Shown: piece by piece, positions 8,933-17,172 of the stretch
Position numbering within the stretch: position 1 is the stretch's first letter
Layout of the letters: every line of letters starts with the position of its first letter
NCBI GenBank assembly: GCA_937922805.1
Contig: CALAJV010000018.1
Location: 158,591 to 222,590, forward strand
Reading direction: 5' to 3'
DNA length: 64,000 nucleotides
Origin: an uncultured Acidimicrobiales bacterium
GTDB taxonomy: Bacteria; Actinomycetota; Acidimicrobiia; Acidimicrobiales; SZUA-35
Made by a program: the position numbers and the translations under genes
Notes under the pieces: generated by a model
Told to the model about the DNA's origin: nothing
Database searches by the model: none
The model's input: only the letters and a program-made list of their open reading frames with translations

Positions 8933-9867
8933 TGTTCGAACGCCGAGCGAGTGATCGCTTTCTCGTCGTCAGTTAGCTCAAGCAGTGGGAACCGCACATG
9001 GCCTCCGACCTGCCCAAGCAGTTCCTGCCAGTACTTTTGATGAGAATGTGGTTTCTCTGGCGGTCGGGTGCCCCACAATGCCGCCCGAACCGGTTCAAGA
9101 CTGGCGCTTATAGCCTTCGCCTTGGCGGCGTCCCCGGCCAAAGCGGCCTCGGTGTAGTCGTGCATCCGACGATCCTTGGCGGTTTGCAAAAGAAATGGCG
9201 GCGACGAACAAAGGTAGAGTTTCCAATTCAGCTCCAAGATATTGTCGAGCCATTCGGGCTCTGCCGCGGTACTAACCTGAATTCGGTCCGATGCCAACTT
9301 GGTCAGCTCTGCGTACATTGAACGCTCAACGCTGTACTTAATAGCGACGACGTTCTCCAGATCGGCGAGACGGTTGCAAAGTTCTGGCGACATCAGATAG
9401 CCGCTAGCCGGATGGCTCCACAAAGCGATCCCAATATCGACGCTCTCAGAGATCGTCGAGTAGTACCGCAACAAAGTTTCGTCTTGCGCCTTATGGAAAT
9501 GTAGAGCTGGAGCGTGGACCACGATGTAGTCTGCTCCAACCTCTTGGGCATGACGGGCAAGCTCGATCACAACATCAAAGTTTTGATCCGAGCAAGACAT
9601 GATGGTGTAGCCGTCATCACCGGTAGCTTCAACCGCGAGTTCGAAAGTTCGTTTACGCTCCGCCAGACTGAGGGAAAAGAACTCACCTTGCTTGCCTGAT
9701 ATGAACAAACCTTCGATTCCGAGTTCGTTGACCCAATGGTCAACGTTATGGCGAAAGCCATCTTCATCAATTCGGTGATCTTCGGTGAAGGGAAGCAGAG
9801 CGGCAGCCCAGATACCGTTCATATGCTCTCTGGCGTAGGCCTTGGCCTCGCTTCGGGGGTACTTCAT
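8914..9867 (-). CDS. Dihydrodipicolinate synthase/N-acetylneuraminate lyase (DapA) family protein
   Basis: Class I aldolase-type TIM barrel, 317 aa. The Schiff-base lysine is in VVAIKYS, and the GKQGEFFSLSLAER segment corresponds to the GE-xSL substrate loop of the family. The usual Tyr-containing YNxP stretch reads LWSHPASG here, so the catalytic Tyr of true DapA is replaced. It is therefore unlikely to be a lysine-pathway DapA and more likely a catabolic aldolase or hydratase-aldolase cleaving to pyruvate. It lies 36 bp downstream of the aldehyde dehydrogenase and overlaps the next gene. Family certain, reaction unknown. Confidence 0.8.
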   Translation of the reverse strand: MKYPRSEAKAYAREHMNGIWAAALLPFTEDHRIDEDGFRHNVDHWVNELGIEGLFISGKQGEFFSLSLAERKRTFELAVEATGDDGYTIMSCSDQNFDVVIELARHAQEVGADYIVVHAPALHFHKAQDETLLRYYSTISESVDIGIALWSHPASGYLMSPELCNRLADLENVVAIKYSVERSMYAELTKLASDRIQVSTAAEPEWLDNILELNWKLYLCSSPPFLLQTAKDRRMHDYTEAALAGDAAKAKAISASLEPVRAALWGTRPPEKPHSHQKYWQELLGQVGGHVRFPLLELTDDEKAITRSAFEQCGLIV

Positions 9868-9903
9868 TGTTCGATACCTTCTTAGTAATTGTGCTTTTTG
9901 GGG

Positions 9904-11349
9904 CTATACGATGGCGATGCTGTGCGAGACGTTCTTGACCACCGTGTAGTGGTTTAGGCCTTCGGCACCACCTTCGCGTCCATAGCCGCTTGATTTGACG
10001 CCTCCGAACGGAGTCTCAGGAAGTGACGCTTCGAGCGTATTAATTGACAGGTTGCCTGCTTCGACCCGATCCACCATCTGATCGACATAGTCGGCCCGGT
10101 TGGTGAATCCGTATGCAGCCAGGCCATAAGGCACCGAGTTAGCTTGGGCAATTGCGGAATCGAGCGAGTCGACTGGGTTAACAATTGCGATTGGACCAAA
10201 TGGTTCTTCTTGCATAATCCGGCCGGTCGCCGGCACGTTGGCTAACACTGTTGGTTCAAAAAAGTAGCCGGTTGTCCCGATCCGACTTCCGCCAGTCATC
10301 AACTCAGCTCCCACGTCCACGGCATCAGCAACGAGTTCCGTAAGCGCTGCCAGTCTTCGGCCATTAGCTAGTGGCCCCATATCGATACCTTCGGTCATGC
10401 CGTCTCCTACTACGGTGGCCGCCGAACGCTCTGTGATAATTTCCAAAAACTCGTCAAAGATCTTTTCGTGGACAAAGAATCGGGTTGGTGACGTGCACAC
10501 CTGGCCCGCGTTGCGCATGGCCCGGATTGCTGAACTGATTGCGGCCGGTTTAACGTCGGTATCTTCACAGACGATGACCGGGGCGTGCCCACCCAGTTCC
10601 ATAAGAACCGGTGTCATGTTGTCGGACGCTAACCCAGTTAACGTGCGGCCAACCGACGTTGAACCGGTGAAGGCCACCAGTTTGATCGCCTCGTGCGGAA
10701 TTAGGTGGTTCGAGATGTCTTGGGGAATACCGAACACGAGGTTCAAAACGCCGGGAGGCAATCCGACATCGTGAAATGCTTGCACGATATGCATTGCCCC
10801 GGCTGGGGTCTCCTCCGCCGCCTTGAGAATAATCGAACAGCCCGATGCCACCGCTCCCGCGATTTTGCGAGCTGGTTGGCTCATCGGAAAATTCCACGGG
10901 GAGAAGGCCGCTACCGGCCCAATCGGCTGATGGTGAACAATGTACTTGACCCCGGGCGCACTAGGAATAACCCGCCCATAGGTTCGAACCGACTCACCAG
11001 CGTCCCACTCGAAAAACTCACACCCTCGAATGACCTCTGCTCTGGCTTGATTGAATGGCTTGCCGTGCTCCAGCGTGATCGATTCGGCAATTTCGTCTTG
11101 ACGCTCTCGCATCAAGGCTGAGGCGGCGCGAACCAAGCTGGCCCTGGCCTTCGGTGGCGTGCGGCTCCAGATTTCGAACCCTTCAGTTGCCGCTGCTAGC
11201 GCATCGTCAAGGTCAGAAGTTTGGGCGATCGGCACCTGGCCGATAACAGCCTCTGTAGCCGGATTGACGACGGGCAAATGGTCTGGACAGTCGCGCCAGG
11301 ACCCGTCGATGTAGAGTCTGACGTCTGGATAGCTGCCTCGGTTGTTCAT
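9904..11349 (-). CDS. NAD(P)-dependent aldehyde dehydrogenase
   Basis: ALDH superfamily enzyme. Visible motifs: FSPWNFPMSQPARKIAGA, VAFTGSTSVGR (cofactor loop), the catalytic Glu segment LMELGGHAPVIV and the catalytic Cys segment RNAGQVCTSPTRFFV. The C-terminal PFGGVKSSGYGREGG is also typical. I chose the ATG at 11349: it has GGGAG nine bases upstream and gives 481 aa, the normal length. Longer in-frame starts would overlap the dioxygenase gene. Sequence style is closest to succinate-semialdehyde/gamma-aminobutyraldehyde-type ALDHs. In this operon it may oxidise a muconate-type semialdehyde formed after ring cleavage, as AMS dehydrogenase (NbaE) does; inference. Confidence 0.9.
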   Translation of the reverse strand: MNNRGSYPDVRLYIDGSWRDCPDHLPVVNPATEAVIGQVPIAQTSDLDDALAAATEGFEIWSRTPPKARASLVRAASALMRERQDEIAESITLEHGKPFNQARAEVIRGCEFFEWDAGESVRTYGRVIPSAPGVKYIVHHQPIGPVAAFSPWNFPMSQPARKIAGAVASGCSIILKAAEETPAGAMHIVQAFHDVGLPPGVLNLVFGIPQDISNHLIPHEAIKLVAFTGSTSVGRTLTGLASDNMTPVLMELGGHAPVIVCEDTDVKPAAISSAIRAMRNAGQVCTSPTRFFVHEKIFDEFLEIITERSAATVVGDGMTEGIDMGPLANGRRLAALTELVADAVDVGAELMTGGSRIGTTGYFFEPTVLANVPATGRIMQEEPFGPIAIVNPVDSLDSAIAQANSVPYGLAAYGFTNRADYVDQMVDRVEAGNLSINTLEASLPETPFGGVKSSGYGREGGAEGLNHYTVVKNVSHSIAIV

Positions 11350-11404
11350 CGTCTGCTCCCACCAGGCTGGCATGGTTGCTGTTTGCAGTTCGTTGTTGTC
11401 ATCA

Positions 11405-11956
11405 TTATCGGACAAGCTTTCCCGGGTGGATCGTGGAGCAGTTCGGACATGTTCTAGCTTGTTCGTCTTGGTGAAATGCCGCGAATAGGGGCGGCAGGTC
11501 TTTGTCGATTTCTTGAACCTGGAGTTCAACCCGATGGACCAGCTGCGCGCAGTTACCGCAGACCCATTCGAAGCCGTCAAGCTCGCCGATATTTCGTTGG
11601 TACTCTACAACGAGTCCGATCGAGGATGGATCGGGACGTTGGGGTGAATGGCGTAGACGAGGCGGCAGAAGGTACACCTCACCTTCTCGAATCGGCATGT
11701 CATACGGCTTAGTACCTTCTTCGGGCCAAATCTGCAGGTTCATGTCACCTTTGATTTGGTAGAAGAACTCCTCTCTGGGGTCGTCGTGGAAATCGTTTCG
11801 CTCGTTGCCACCGCCGACAATCATGACGATCATGTCTGCTTCACGCCACACCTGTTTGTTGGCGACTGGGGGCACTAATTGATCTCGGTGGTCGTCAATC
11901 CAAGCTTGAAGATTGAATGGCCGACGCTGGAGCGGGCTTGGGTCGTATTCAGTCAT
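11405..11956 (-). CDS. 3-hydroxyanthranilate 3,4-dioxygenase
   Basis: Cupin ring-cleaving dioxygenase, 183 aa. Iron ligands match the family: His57 in NDFHDD, Glu63 in REEFFYQ and His103 in LRHSPQR, followed by the substrate Arg (R107) and GLVVEYQR (Glu118). The bacterial C-terminal rubredoxin-like metal site is complete: C132-x2-C135 and C169-x2-C172. Known reaction: 3-hydroxyanthranilate plus O2 to 2-amino-3-carboxymuconate semialdehyde, which can also close to quinolinate. The ATG at 11956 has GGAGAA just upstream and is preferred over an earlier TTG. It is the first enzyme gene after the MarR regulator, 12 bp away. The true substrate may be a related aminophenol. Confidence 0.88.
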   Translation of the reverse strand: MTEYDPSPLQRRPFNLQAWIDDHRDQLVPPVANKQVWREADMIVMIVGGGNERNDFHDDPREEFFYQIKGDMNLQIWPEEGTKPYDMPIREGEVYLLPPRLRHSPQRPDPSSIGLVVEYQRNIGELDGFEWVCGNCAQLVHRVELQVQEIDKDLPPLFAAFHQDEQARTCPNCSTIHPGKLVR

Positions 11957-11968
11957 ACTTTTCTCCAA

Positions 11969-12460
11969 TCAACTTGCTAGATCTTCGTCAACAGTGATGA
12001 GGTTTCCATCTCGTTGCTCTGTGACGTTGGCCTGTACGATCTCGGTCAACTCGTTCAAACGCTCTACCAGCTCAACCAGATCTTCAGTAGAAGCTAACGC
12101 TTGGCTCTCTAGTCGCTTGGCTTGTTCGATTAGTTCAGATGTGAGCTCGGCTCCGGTTCTCGTTACTGAAACAAACCGTTGCCTCTTATCGTCAGTGCCG
12201 AGTACGCGCTTTACCAACCCCCGTGCCTCGAGCCGACGGACAGCATGGGTCACGGTTGGTTGAGGACTAAGCGATGCCGTGGCGAGATCCAGAATCGAAA
12301 GCTCGCCGAGCTCCTGGAGAACGGCCAAGACTCTCCACTCCGAGCGGGCGACGCCTCGTTCGGTTAGTAGGCCATAGAACGCAGCCGACAGTGCTTGGTC
12401 AGCTCGACGGAGAACGTACGGCAGGTAGCCATCGAGGAAGTTCTCCGTGTGCGAGGTCAT
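11969..12460 (-). CDS. MarR-family transcriptional regulator
   Basis: Winged-helix regulator of 163 aa. The DNA-binding core is visible at residues about 40-95: SEWRVLAVLQELGELSILDLA, the recognition helix SPQPTVTHAVRRLEARGLV and the wing DDKRQRFVSVTR. It is the first gene of the leftward ten-gene operon and diverges from the 2-oxoacid dehydrogenase E1 gene. Two palindromes sharing ATTCAnATGAAT sit just upstream of its ATG and are probable binding sites. By family logic it would be released by an aromatic ligand such as hydroxyanthranilate and control both directions; the ligand is inference. Confidence 0.88.
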   Translation of the reverse strand: MTSHTENFLDGYLPYVLRRADQALSAAFYGLLTERGVARSEWRVLAVLQELGELSILDLATASLSPQPTVTHAVRRLEARGLVKRVLGTDDKRQRFVSVTRTGAELTSELIEQAKRLESQALASTEDLVELVERLNELTEIVQANVTEQRDGNLITVDEDLAS

Positions 12461-12475
12461 CGCCCATCAATCATA

Positions 12476-12513
12476 TATTCACATGAATATGGTGTCAACC
12501 ATTCAAATGAATG
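12476..12513. promoter_or_regulatory. Paired MarR-type operator between divergent operons
   Basis: Two imperfect copies of one palindrome: TATTCACATGAATA at 12476-12489 and CATTCAAATGAATG at 12500-12513. Both share ATTCA-N2-TGAAT with perfect arms, and their centres are 24 bp apart. The first copy extends to 6-bp ATATTC/GAATAT arms around a 4-base spacer. They lie in the 127-bp gap between the marR start (12460) and the E1 gene start (12588), where both promoters must be. The size and symmetry are typical of MarR-family sites. Confidence 0.75.
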
Positions 12514-12587
12514 GGAATCTGAATCAGCGGAAGCACGGTTGGCCTAGCGGTGAGAATCGATTTTGAGCCAACCGATAAGCTAGGAAA

Positions 12588-14930
12588 ATGATGTCGCCTG
12601 ATCTCCAAACACTGCGAACAATCGAGCAACGGGTGCTTTGGCTTGCGACCCGAATCGTCGATTCCGCCAATCGGCGTGAGGGAGGCGAAGTAAAGGTCGG
12701 CGGCCACCAAGCTTCATCGGCCTCATCGGTGTCTTTGATGACAGCGCTTTGGTTCGGACACATCGCAGGAGAAGACAAGGTTGCGGTCAAGCCCCACGCC
12801 TCTCCGGTATATCACGCCATCAAATATCTCACCGGTGAGCTTGACCGGTCCTATCTAACGACTCTTCGTCAGCGGGGCGGGCTACAGGCGTATCCTTCGC
12901 GAACGAAAGACCCTGACGTGGCCGATTTCTCGACTGGGTCGGTTGGCTTGGGCGCAGTCGCTCCGCTGTTCTCAGCGTTGACTCGGCGCTATGTAGGTTC
13001 CCATTTCGGTACTCGCCCCGACGCTCGCTTCTTTGCTCTAGTCGGCGACGCCGAACTCGACGAGGGCAACGTTTGGGAGGCCATCGCAGATCCTGCGACC
13101 AAAGGCCTTGGCAACTTCACCATGGTTGTTGATCTGAATCGGCAAAGTCTTGACCGAGTCATTCCTGAGATCGCTGCACTGCGACTGAAACGGTTCTTCG
13201 CCGATGCTGGTTGGCATGTAGCCGAAGCGAAGTACGGATCACGGCTTGAGGAGGCTTTCACTCAAACCAACGGCCAAGCGCTCAAAGCCCACATCGACCA
13301 ACTATCGAACGAGGCCTATCAAGAGCTTTTCGGACTTACCGGTGACGAAATGCGGACTAAGTTCCTAAAAGGGGCCGACAAAGCGGTAGAACAGTTCGCC
13401 AATAACGTAGACAACCACCAGTTGAAAGAACTGGTGACCGATTTGGGCGGACATGACCTCGGCGTCCTGCTTAACACCTACAACCAATGTGACGTTGAAG
13501 CCGATCGACCTTCTGTCGTGTTCGCTTACACCATCAAAGGTTGGGGGCTACCAATGGCCGGCGACCCAATGAATCACGCCGCTTTATTGTCGCCACAGCA
13601 GGTTGACAGCTTTCGAGAATCTATCGGACTCGACGAAACAAACGAGTGGGACCGGTTCGACCCAGAGTCGGCGGAAGGAAGAGTTTGTGCCTCAGTCGGT
13701 GCCAACATAAACAACGCGGTCCGACCCCACCGCCCGTCGCTTCCCGTTCCCGAGTCTTCACGTCCGCCGGTGGTGTCGGGCCGACCGTCAACTCAAGAGG
13801 CGTTCGGCCGAGTTCTTGCCAGCTTGGCCGACGTTGAGGGTCTAGGCGACCATATCGTAACCACCGCTCCCGATGTATCAATTTCAACCAACCTTGGCGG
13901 GTTCATTAACAAGGCCGGTGTGTACGCTCCAAACGCCACCGACGATCACGGTGGATCGAATCAGCTGTTGAAATGGGAGCCGGGGCCCGACGGTCAACAT
14001 ATTGAACTCGGGATCAGCGAAATGAACCTTTTCATGTTGCTCGGTCAACTCGGACTTAGCTTCCATCATCACGGTCAACACCTAGTTCCGATTGGAACTG
14101 TCTATGATCCGTTCGTCCTGCGCGGGCTCGACGCCCTCATATATGGGGTATATAACGATGCCCGTTTCATCGTGACCGGCACCCCAGCAGGAGTTTCATT
14201 GGCCCCTGAAGGCGGCGCTCACCAGTCGACAATTACGGCTTCGGTCGGCGCTGAGCTGCCGAACTTGACCTACTCAGAGCCGGCTTACGCCACCGAGGTC
14301 GACTGGCTCCTCTGCGATGCGATAACACAGTTGTCGGATCCCAACGGGAGCAGCTCCTATCTCCGACTCTCGACCCGTCCCATGGATCAAAAGCCGTTCG
14401 CCGATGCAATCGAACGCTACGGAGCCGAGGGACTTCGGTCGTTAGTGTTAGCGGGTGGATACCGTCTTCGTGATGCCCCCGAAGACGGTCGGCCGGGAGT
14501 TACAATCGTGTCCACTGGAGTGATGGCAACCGAGGCTCTGGCCGCGGCCGTGGAGCTCGACAACGAAGGCGTCCAAGCGTCGGTCATTCACCTGACCAGT
14601 CCAGATCGAGCCTACGTGAGTTGGCGGTCGGGCTTCGCTGCCGCGGCGGCATCTGGCAGTGTTGTCCGCAAGCCCAGCCTGATCCACCGGGTAGTTCCGC
14701 GAGCTGAGCGACGTCGACCCGTAGTTAGTGTTCACGATGCGGCCAGCCATAGCCTGGCCTGGATCGGTTCAGCCCTGGGAACCCACCAATACACCCTCGG
14801 CGTCGATCAGTTCGGCGAATCGGGAACAATCGCAGATCTGCACGAGGTAACGGGTATATCAACCGGCAATATCGTAAACGCCGCGCTGGTTGCAATCAGT
14901 GAATCGGGGCTCATCGACGAGCTTGACTAG
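12588..14930 (+). CDS. Homodimeric-type 2-oxoacid (pyruvate) dehydrogenase E1 / transketolase-like TPP enzyme
   Basis: Thiamine-diphosphate enzyme of 780 aa, of the single-chain AceE type. Near the N-terminus KVGGHQASSASS resembles the AceE signature. The TPP-binding segment begins at residue 153 (GDAELDEGN, with Asn further on in VVDLNRQS). The pyrimidine-binding domain follows near 400-600 (APDVSISTNLGG, ELGISEMNLFMLLGQLG with the activating Glu), then a C-terminal transketolase-like domain. Known role of the family: decarboxylation of pyruvate or another 2-oxo acid and transfer to a lipoyl E2. No E2 or E3 gene is adjacent. It is divergent from the 3-hydroxyanthranilate operon and shares its operator region, so it may process the pathway's 2-oxo-acid product. 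AGGA precedes the ATG. Confidence 0.82.
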   Translation: MMSPDLQTLRTIEQRVLWLATRIVDSANRREGGEVKVGGHQASSASSVSLMTALWFGHIAGEDKVAVKPHASPVYHAIKYLTGELDRSYLTTLRQRGGLQAYPSRTKDPDVADFSTGSVGLGAVAPLFSALTRRYVGSHFGTRPDARFFALVGDAELDEGNVWEAIADPATKGLGNFTMVVDLNRQSLDRVIPEIAALRLKRFFADAGWHVAEAKYGSRLEEAFTQTNGQALKAHIDQLSNEAYQELFGLTGDEMRTKFLKGADKAVEQFANNVDNHQLKELVTDLGGHDLGVLLNTYNQCDVEADRPSVVFAYTIKGWGLPMAGDPMNHAALLSPQQVDSFRESIGLDETNEWDRFDPESAEGRVCASVGANINNAVRPHRPSLPVPESSRPPVVSGRPSTQEAFGRVLASLADVEGLGDHIVTTAPDVSISTNLGGFINKAGVYAPNATDDHGGSNQLLKWEPGPDGQHIELGISEMNLFMLLGQLGLSFHHHGQHLVPIGTVYDPFVLRGLDALIYGVYNDARFIVTGTPAGVSLAPEGGAHQSTITASVGAELPNLTYSEPAYATEVDWLLCDAITQLSDPNGSSSYLRLSTRPMDQKPFADAIERYGAEGLRSLVLAGGYRLRDAPEDGRPGVTIVSTGVMATEALAAAVELDNEGVQASVIHLTSPDRAYVSWRSGFAAAAASGSVVRKPSLIHRVVPRAERRRPVVSVHDAASHSLAWIGSALGTHQYTLGVDQFGESGTIADLHEVTGISTGNIVNAALVAISESGLIDELD

Positions 14931-15017
14931 CCGTGTTCGAGGCAACGAACTGGAACGATCCGCCTTGAATGAGTTATCGTTTTCCGGTAGCACGTCAGTT
15001 TAACGAGGAGGCCAGTC

Positions 15018-15905
15018 GTGGAGTTACCAGTTGGTGTCTTAGCGATCTACGGGGCGCTTGGCCTTTGGTCGGGTCTGCTGGCATACAGCATCCGCCGCAA
15101 AGCCTTCGGAGCCTTTCTTGGCTTCGGAATACTGCTCTTGCTGTATCTTAATCTTCGCTACTTCTTAGAAGGGGCTCCCGCTGGCATAGCCTTCTTCATT
15201 GGTATCTACGACTTCTTAAACAACTTCGGCCTATCCGAAGGCGAGACTGCTGGCGGGATGGCCAGCTGTGTCGATAACGCTTGCACTGTCTGGGGCGACC
15301 GTTTCTCCCAGCACTCATCGTGGGGAGTCGCGTTCTATGACCGGTTCGCCAATGGCCCGCAACGGCGAACCAATCTGCTCTACGGACACATCGCTTTCAA
15401 TTCGATCGCGTTCGTACTCATGCACCTCCAACTTCTCAGACCTGGCACCGGTGAAAGGGCGTCGCGCCACAAGTTAATCGGTCGAGCAACCTTTGGTGCT
15501 ATTACGTTCGGCACGATCTGCGCCATGCTGCTGGCAGCCGAGCATGGGCCGGTCACCGAATACGGCGGAATCATGTCAACCCTGGGCTTCGCCTCGATGT
15601 CACTTTGTGTTTACGGTTGCGCGGTAATGGCAGTCGTTGCTATTCGACGGGGCGACGTTGCCGGCCACAACCGATGGAACATTCGATTTGTCGGATCAAT
15701 GTGGGGGGCATTCTGGATTTTTCGGGTCATGCTCTTCGTGCTCGACCCGCTGCTGCGAAGCTGGGAGGCAGTGGCCTTGCAACTTTGCATCTGGCTATCA
15801 GCCCCGCTCGGAATCGCCTTGGCGGAATTTGTCCGACGACGGCCGGCGAGATCCGAGGGGTTTGTCGCCTCCAGCGGAAACCGAACGCAGTCCGTTGTCG
15901 CCTGA
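15018..15905 (+). CDS. DUF2306-type multi-pass membrane protein
   Basis: Predicted integral-membrane protein of 295 aa with about seven to eight hydrophobic segments. The C-terminal two thirds has DUF2306-like features: GHIAFNSIAFVLMHLQLL, a SRHKLIGRATFG motif (His and Arg-Gly-Arg of the family), MSTLGFASMSL, and GHNRWNIRF. The N-terminal about 100 residues add two membrane helices and a luminal loop with two Cys (CVDNACTVWG). GTG start with an excellent GAGGAGG Shine-Dalgarno eight bases upstream. It stands alone on the plus strand, convergent with the acyl-CoA dehydrogenase. Function of the family is unknown; a heme or quinone-linked role has been guessed for relatives. Confidence 0.7.
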   Translation: MELPVGVLAIYGALGLWSGLLAYSIRRKAFGAFLGFGILLLLYLNLRYFLEGAPAGIAFFIGIYDFLNNFGLSEGETAGGMASCVDNACTVWGDRFSQHSSWGVAFYDRFANGPQRRTNLLYGHIAFNSIAFVLMHLQLLRPGTGERASRHKLIGRATFGAITFGTICAMLLAAEHGPVTEYGGIMSTLGFASMSLCVYGCAVMAVVAIRRGDVAGHNRWNIRFVGSMWGAFWIFRVMLFVLDPLLRSWEAVALQLCIWLSAPLGIALAEFVRRRPARSEGFVASSGNRTQSVVA

Positions 15906-15923
15906 GTGTGCCTACCGTTGCAA

Positions 15924-17090
15924 CTAGTAACTCTTTGGTAGTCCAAGGCACTTTTGGCCGACGAACGCCAGGATCAAGTTGTTGTTGATTGGGGCCACCT
16001 GGTACAGCCTCGTTTCTCGGAGCTTCCGCTCGATGTCGTATTCCACTGCGAAGCCGAATCCACCGTGGGTGTCGACCGCCGCATTGCCAGCGGCCCACGA
16101 TGCCTCGCTGGCTAGCAACTTGCTCATGTTCGCCTCGACCCCGCAAGATTGACCAGAATCAAACAGGTCGGCCGCCTTCCACCGCATTAAATCGGCGGCT
16201 TCGATCTGGATGTGGGCTTTAGCCAAAGGAAACTGGACACCCTGATTCATACCAATCGGACGATCAAACACCACTCGTTCCTTGGCGTAAGCCGACGCCC
16301 GGTCGAGGAAAAAACGACCATCACCAATGCACTCAGAGGCAATAAGAATGCGCTCCGCATTCATGCCATCAAGTATCTGTTTGAATCCCATCCCTTCAAC
16401 GCCGATTAGGGCATCGGCTGGAATCTCGACGTCGTCGAAGAACACTTCGGTGGTCGAGTGGTTCATCATGGTCTCGATCGGATTAATTGTGAGGCCCTCG
16501 ATCAGGGAGCCGTCTTCGTTGCGCATCTCTAGCAAGAACACAGATAATCCGTCGGCGCGGTTCTCCACCTCATCGGCCGGTGTAGTCCTGGCCAGCAGCA
16601 CCATTAGATCCGAGTACTCGGCTCGTGAGGTCCAAATCTTCTGGCCGTTTATCCGCCAAACATCGCCGTCTCGGACCGCTTTAGTTCGAATGGCTGTGGT
16701 ATTAGTGCCTGCGATGGGTTCGGTAACACCAAACGCCTGTAGCCGTTTCCGTCCATCAGCGATTTGGGGCAGGAACGTCTGCTTTTGCTCGTCTGAGCCG
16801 TGACGAAGGACGGTTCCCATTACATACATTTGGGCGTGACAGGCGCTCGGGTTGCCGCCGCTGGCCGAGATCTCCTCAAGGATTACTGACGCTCCCCCCA
16901 AGCTCAAGCCGCCGCCGCCGTACTCAGTCGGAATCAGGGCCCCAAGCCAACCCTGCTTCGTCAGTTCAGAGACGAACTCTTCGGGGTAGGTACGAGGTTC
17001 GAGACTGCGCCAGTACTCGTTGCCATACTTGTCGCATAGCCTCCGTACTTCGGTCCGGATGACCTCGTGCTGTTCAGACGACCGGTCCAT
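15924..17090 (-). CDS. Acyl-CoA dehydrogenase
   Basis: FAD-dependent acyl-CoA dehydrogenase. Family blocks visible: GALIPTEYGGGGLSLGGASVILEEI, FGVTEPIAGTNTTAIRTKA, NGQKIWTSRAEYSDL, MNHSTTEVFFDDVEIP and the C-terminal DTHGGFGFAVEYDIERKLRETRLYQVAP. The ATG at 17090 gives 388 aa, the usual length; an upstream extension in the same frame would intrude into the divergent dehalogenase promoter. It catalyses alpha,beta-dehydrogenation of an acyl-CoA, with electrons passing to ETF. Its start is divergent from the haloalkane dehalogenase gene (82-bp gap), so the two could be co-regulated. Chain-length specificity cannot be told. Confidence 0.88.
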   Translation of the reverse strand: MDRSSEQHEVIRTEVRRLCDKYGNEYWRSLEPRTYPEEFVSELTKQGWLGALIPTEYGGGGLSLGGASVILEEISASGGNPSACHAQMYVMGTVLRHGSDEQKQTFLPQIADGRKRLQAFGVTEPIAGTNTTAIRTKAVRDGDVWRINGQKIWTSRAEYSDLMVLLARTTPADEVENRADGLSVFLLEMRNEDGSLIEGLTINPIETMMNHSTTEVFFDDVEIPADALIGVEGMGFKQILDGMNAERILIASECIGDGRFFLDRASAYAKERVVFDRPIGMNQGVQFPLAKAHIQIEAADLMRWKAADLFDSGQSCGVEANMSKLLASEASWAAGNAAVDTHGGFGFAVEYDIERKLRETRLYQVAPINNNLILAFVGQKCLGLPKSY

Positions 17091-17172
17091 TGTTCTGTTG
17101 TACCTTCCCACGGCCAGACCGCTCATAACCAACGTTTGACATAAAGTAACACTTGGCATCAGACTCGGCCAT

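Noticed and set aside
11405..11956. NAD biosynthesis through quinolinate as the role of the 3-hydroxyanthranilate dioxygenase
   Set aside because: No kynurenine-pathway or nadC gene is linked, and the operon contains degradative enzymes; it is not formally excluded.
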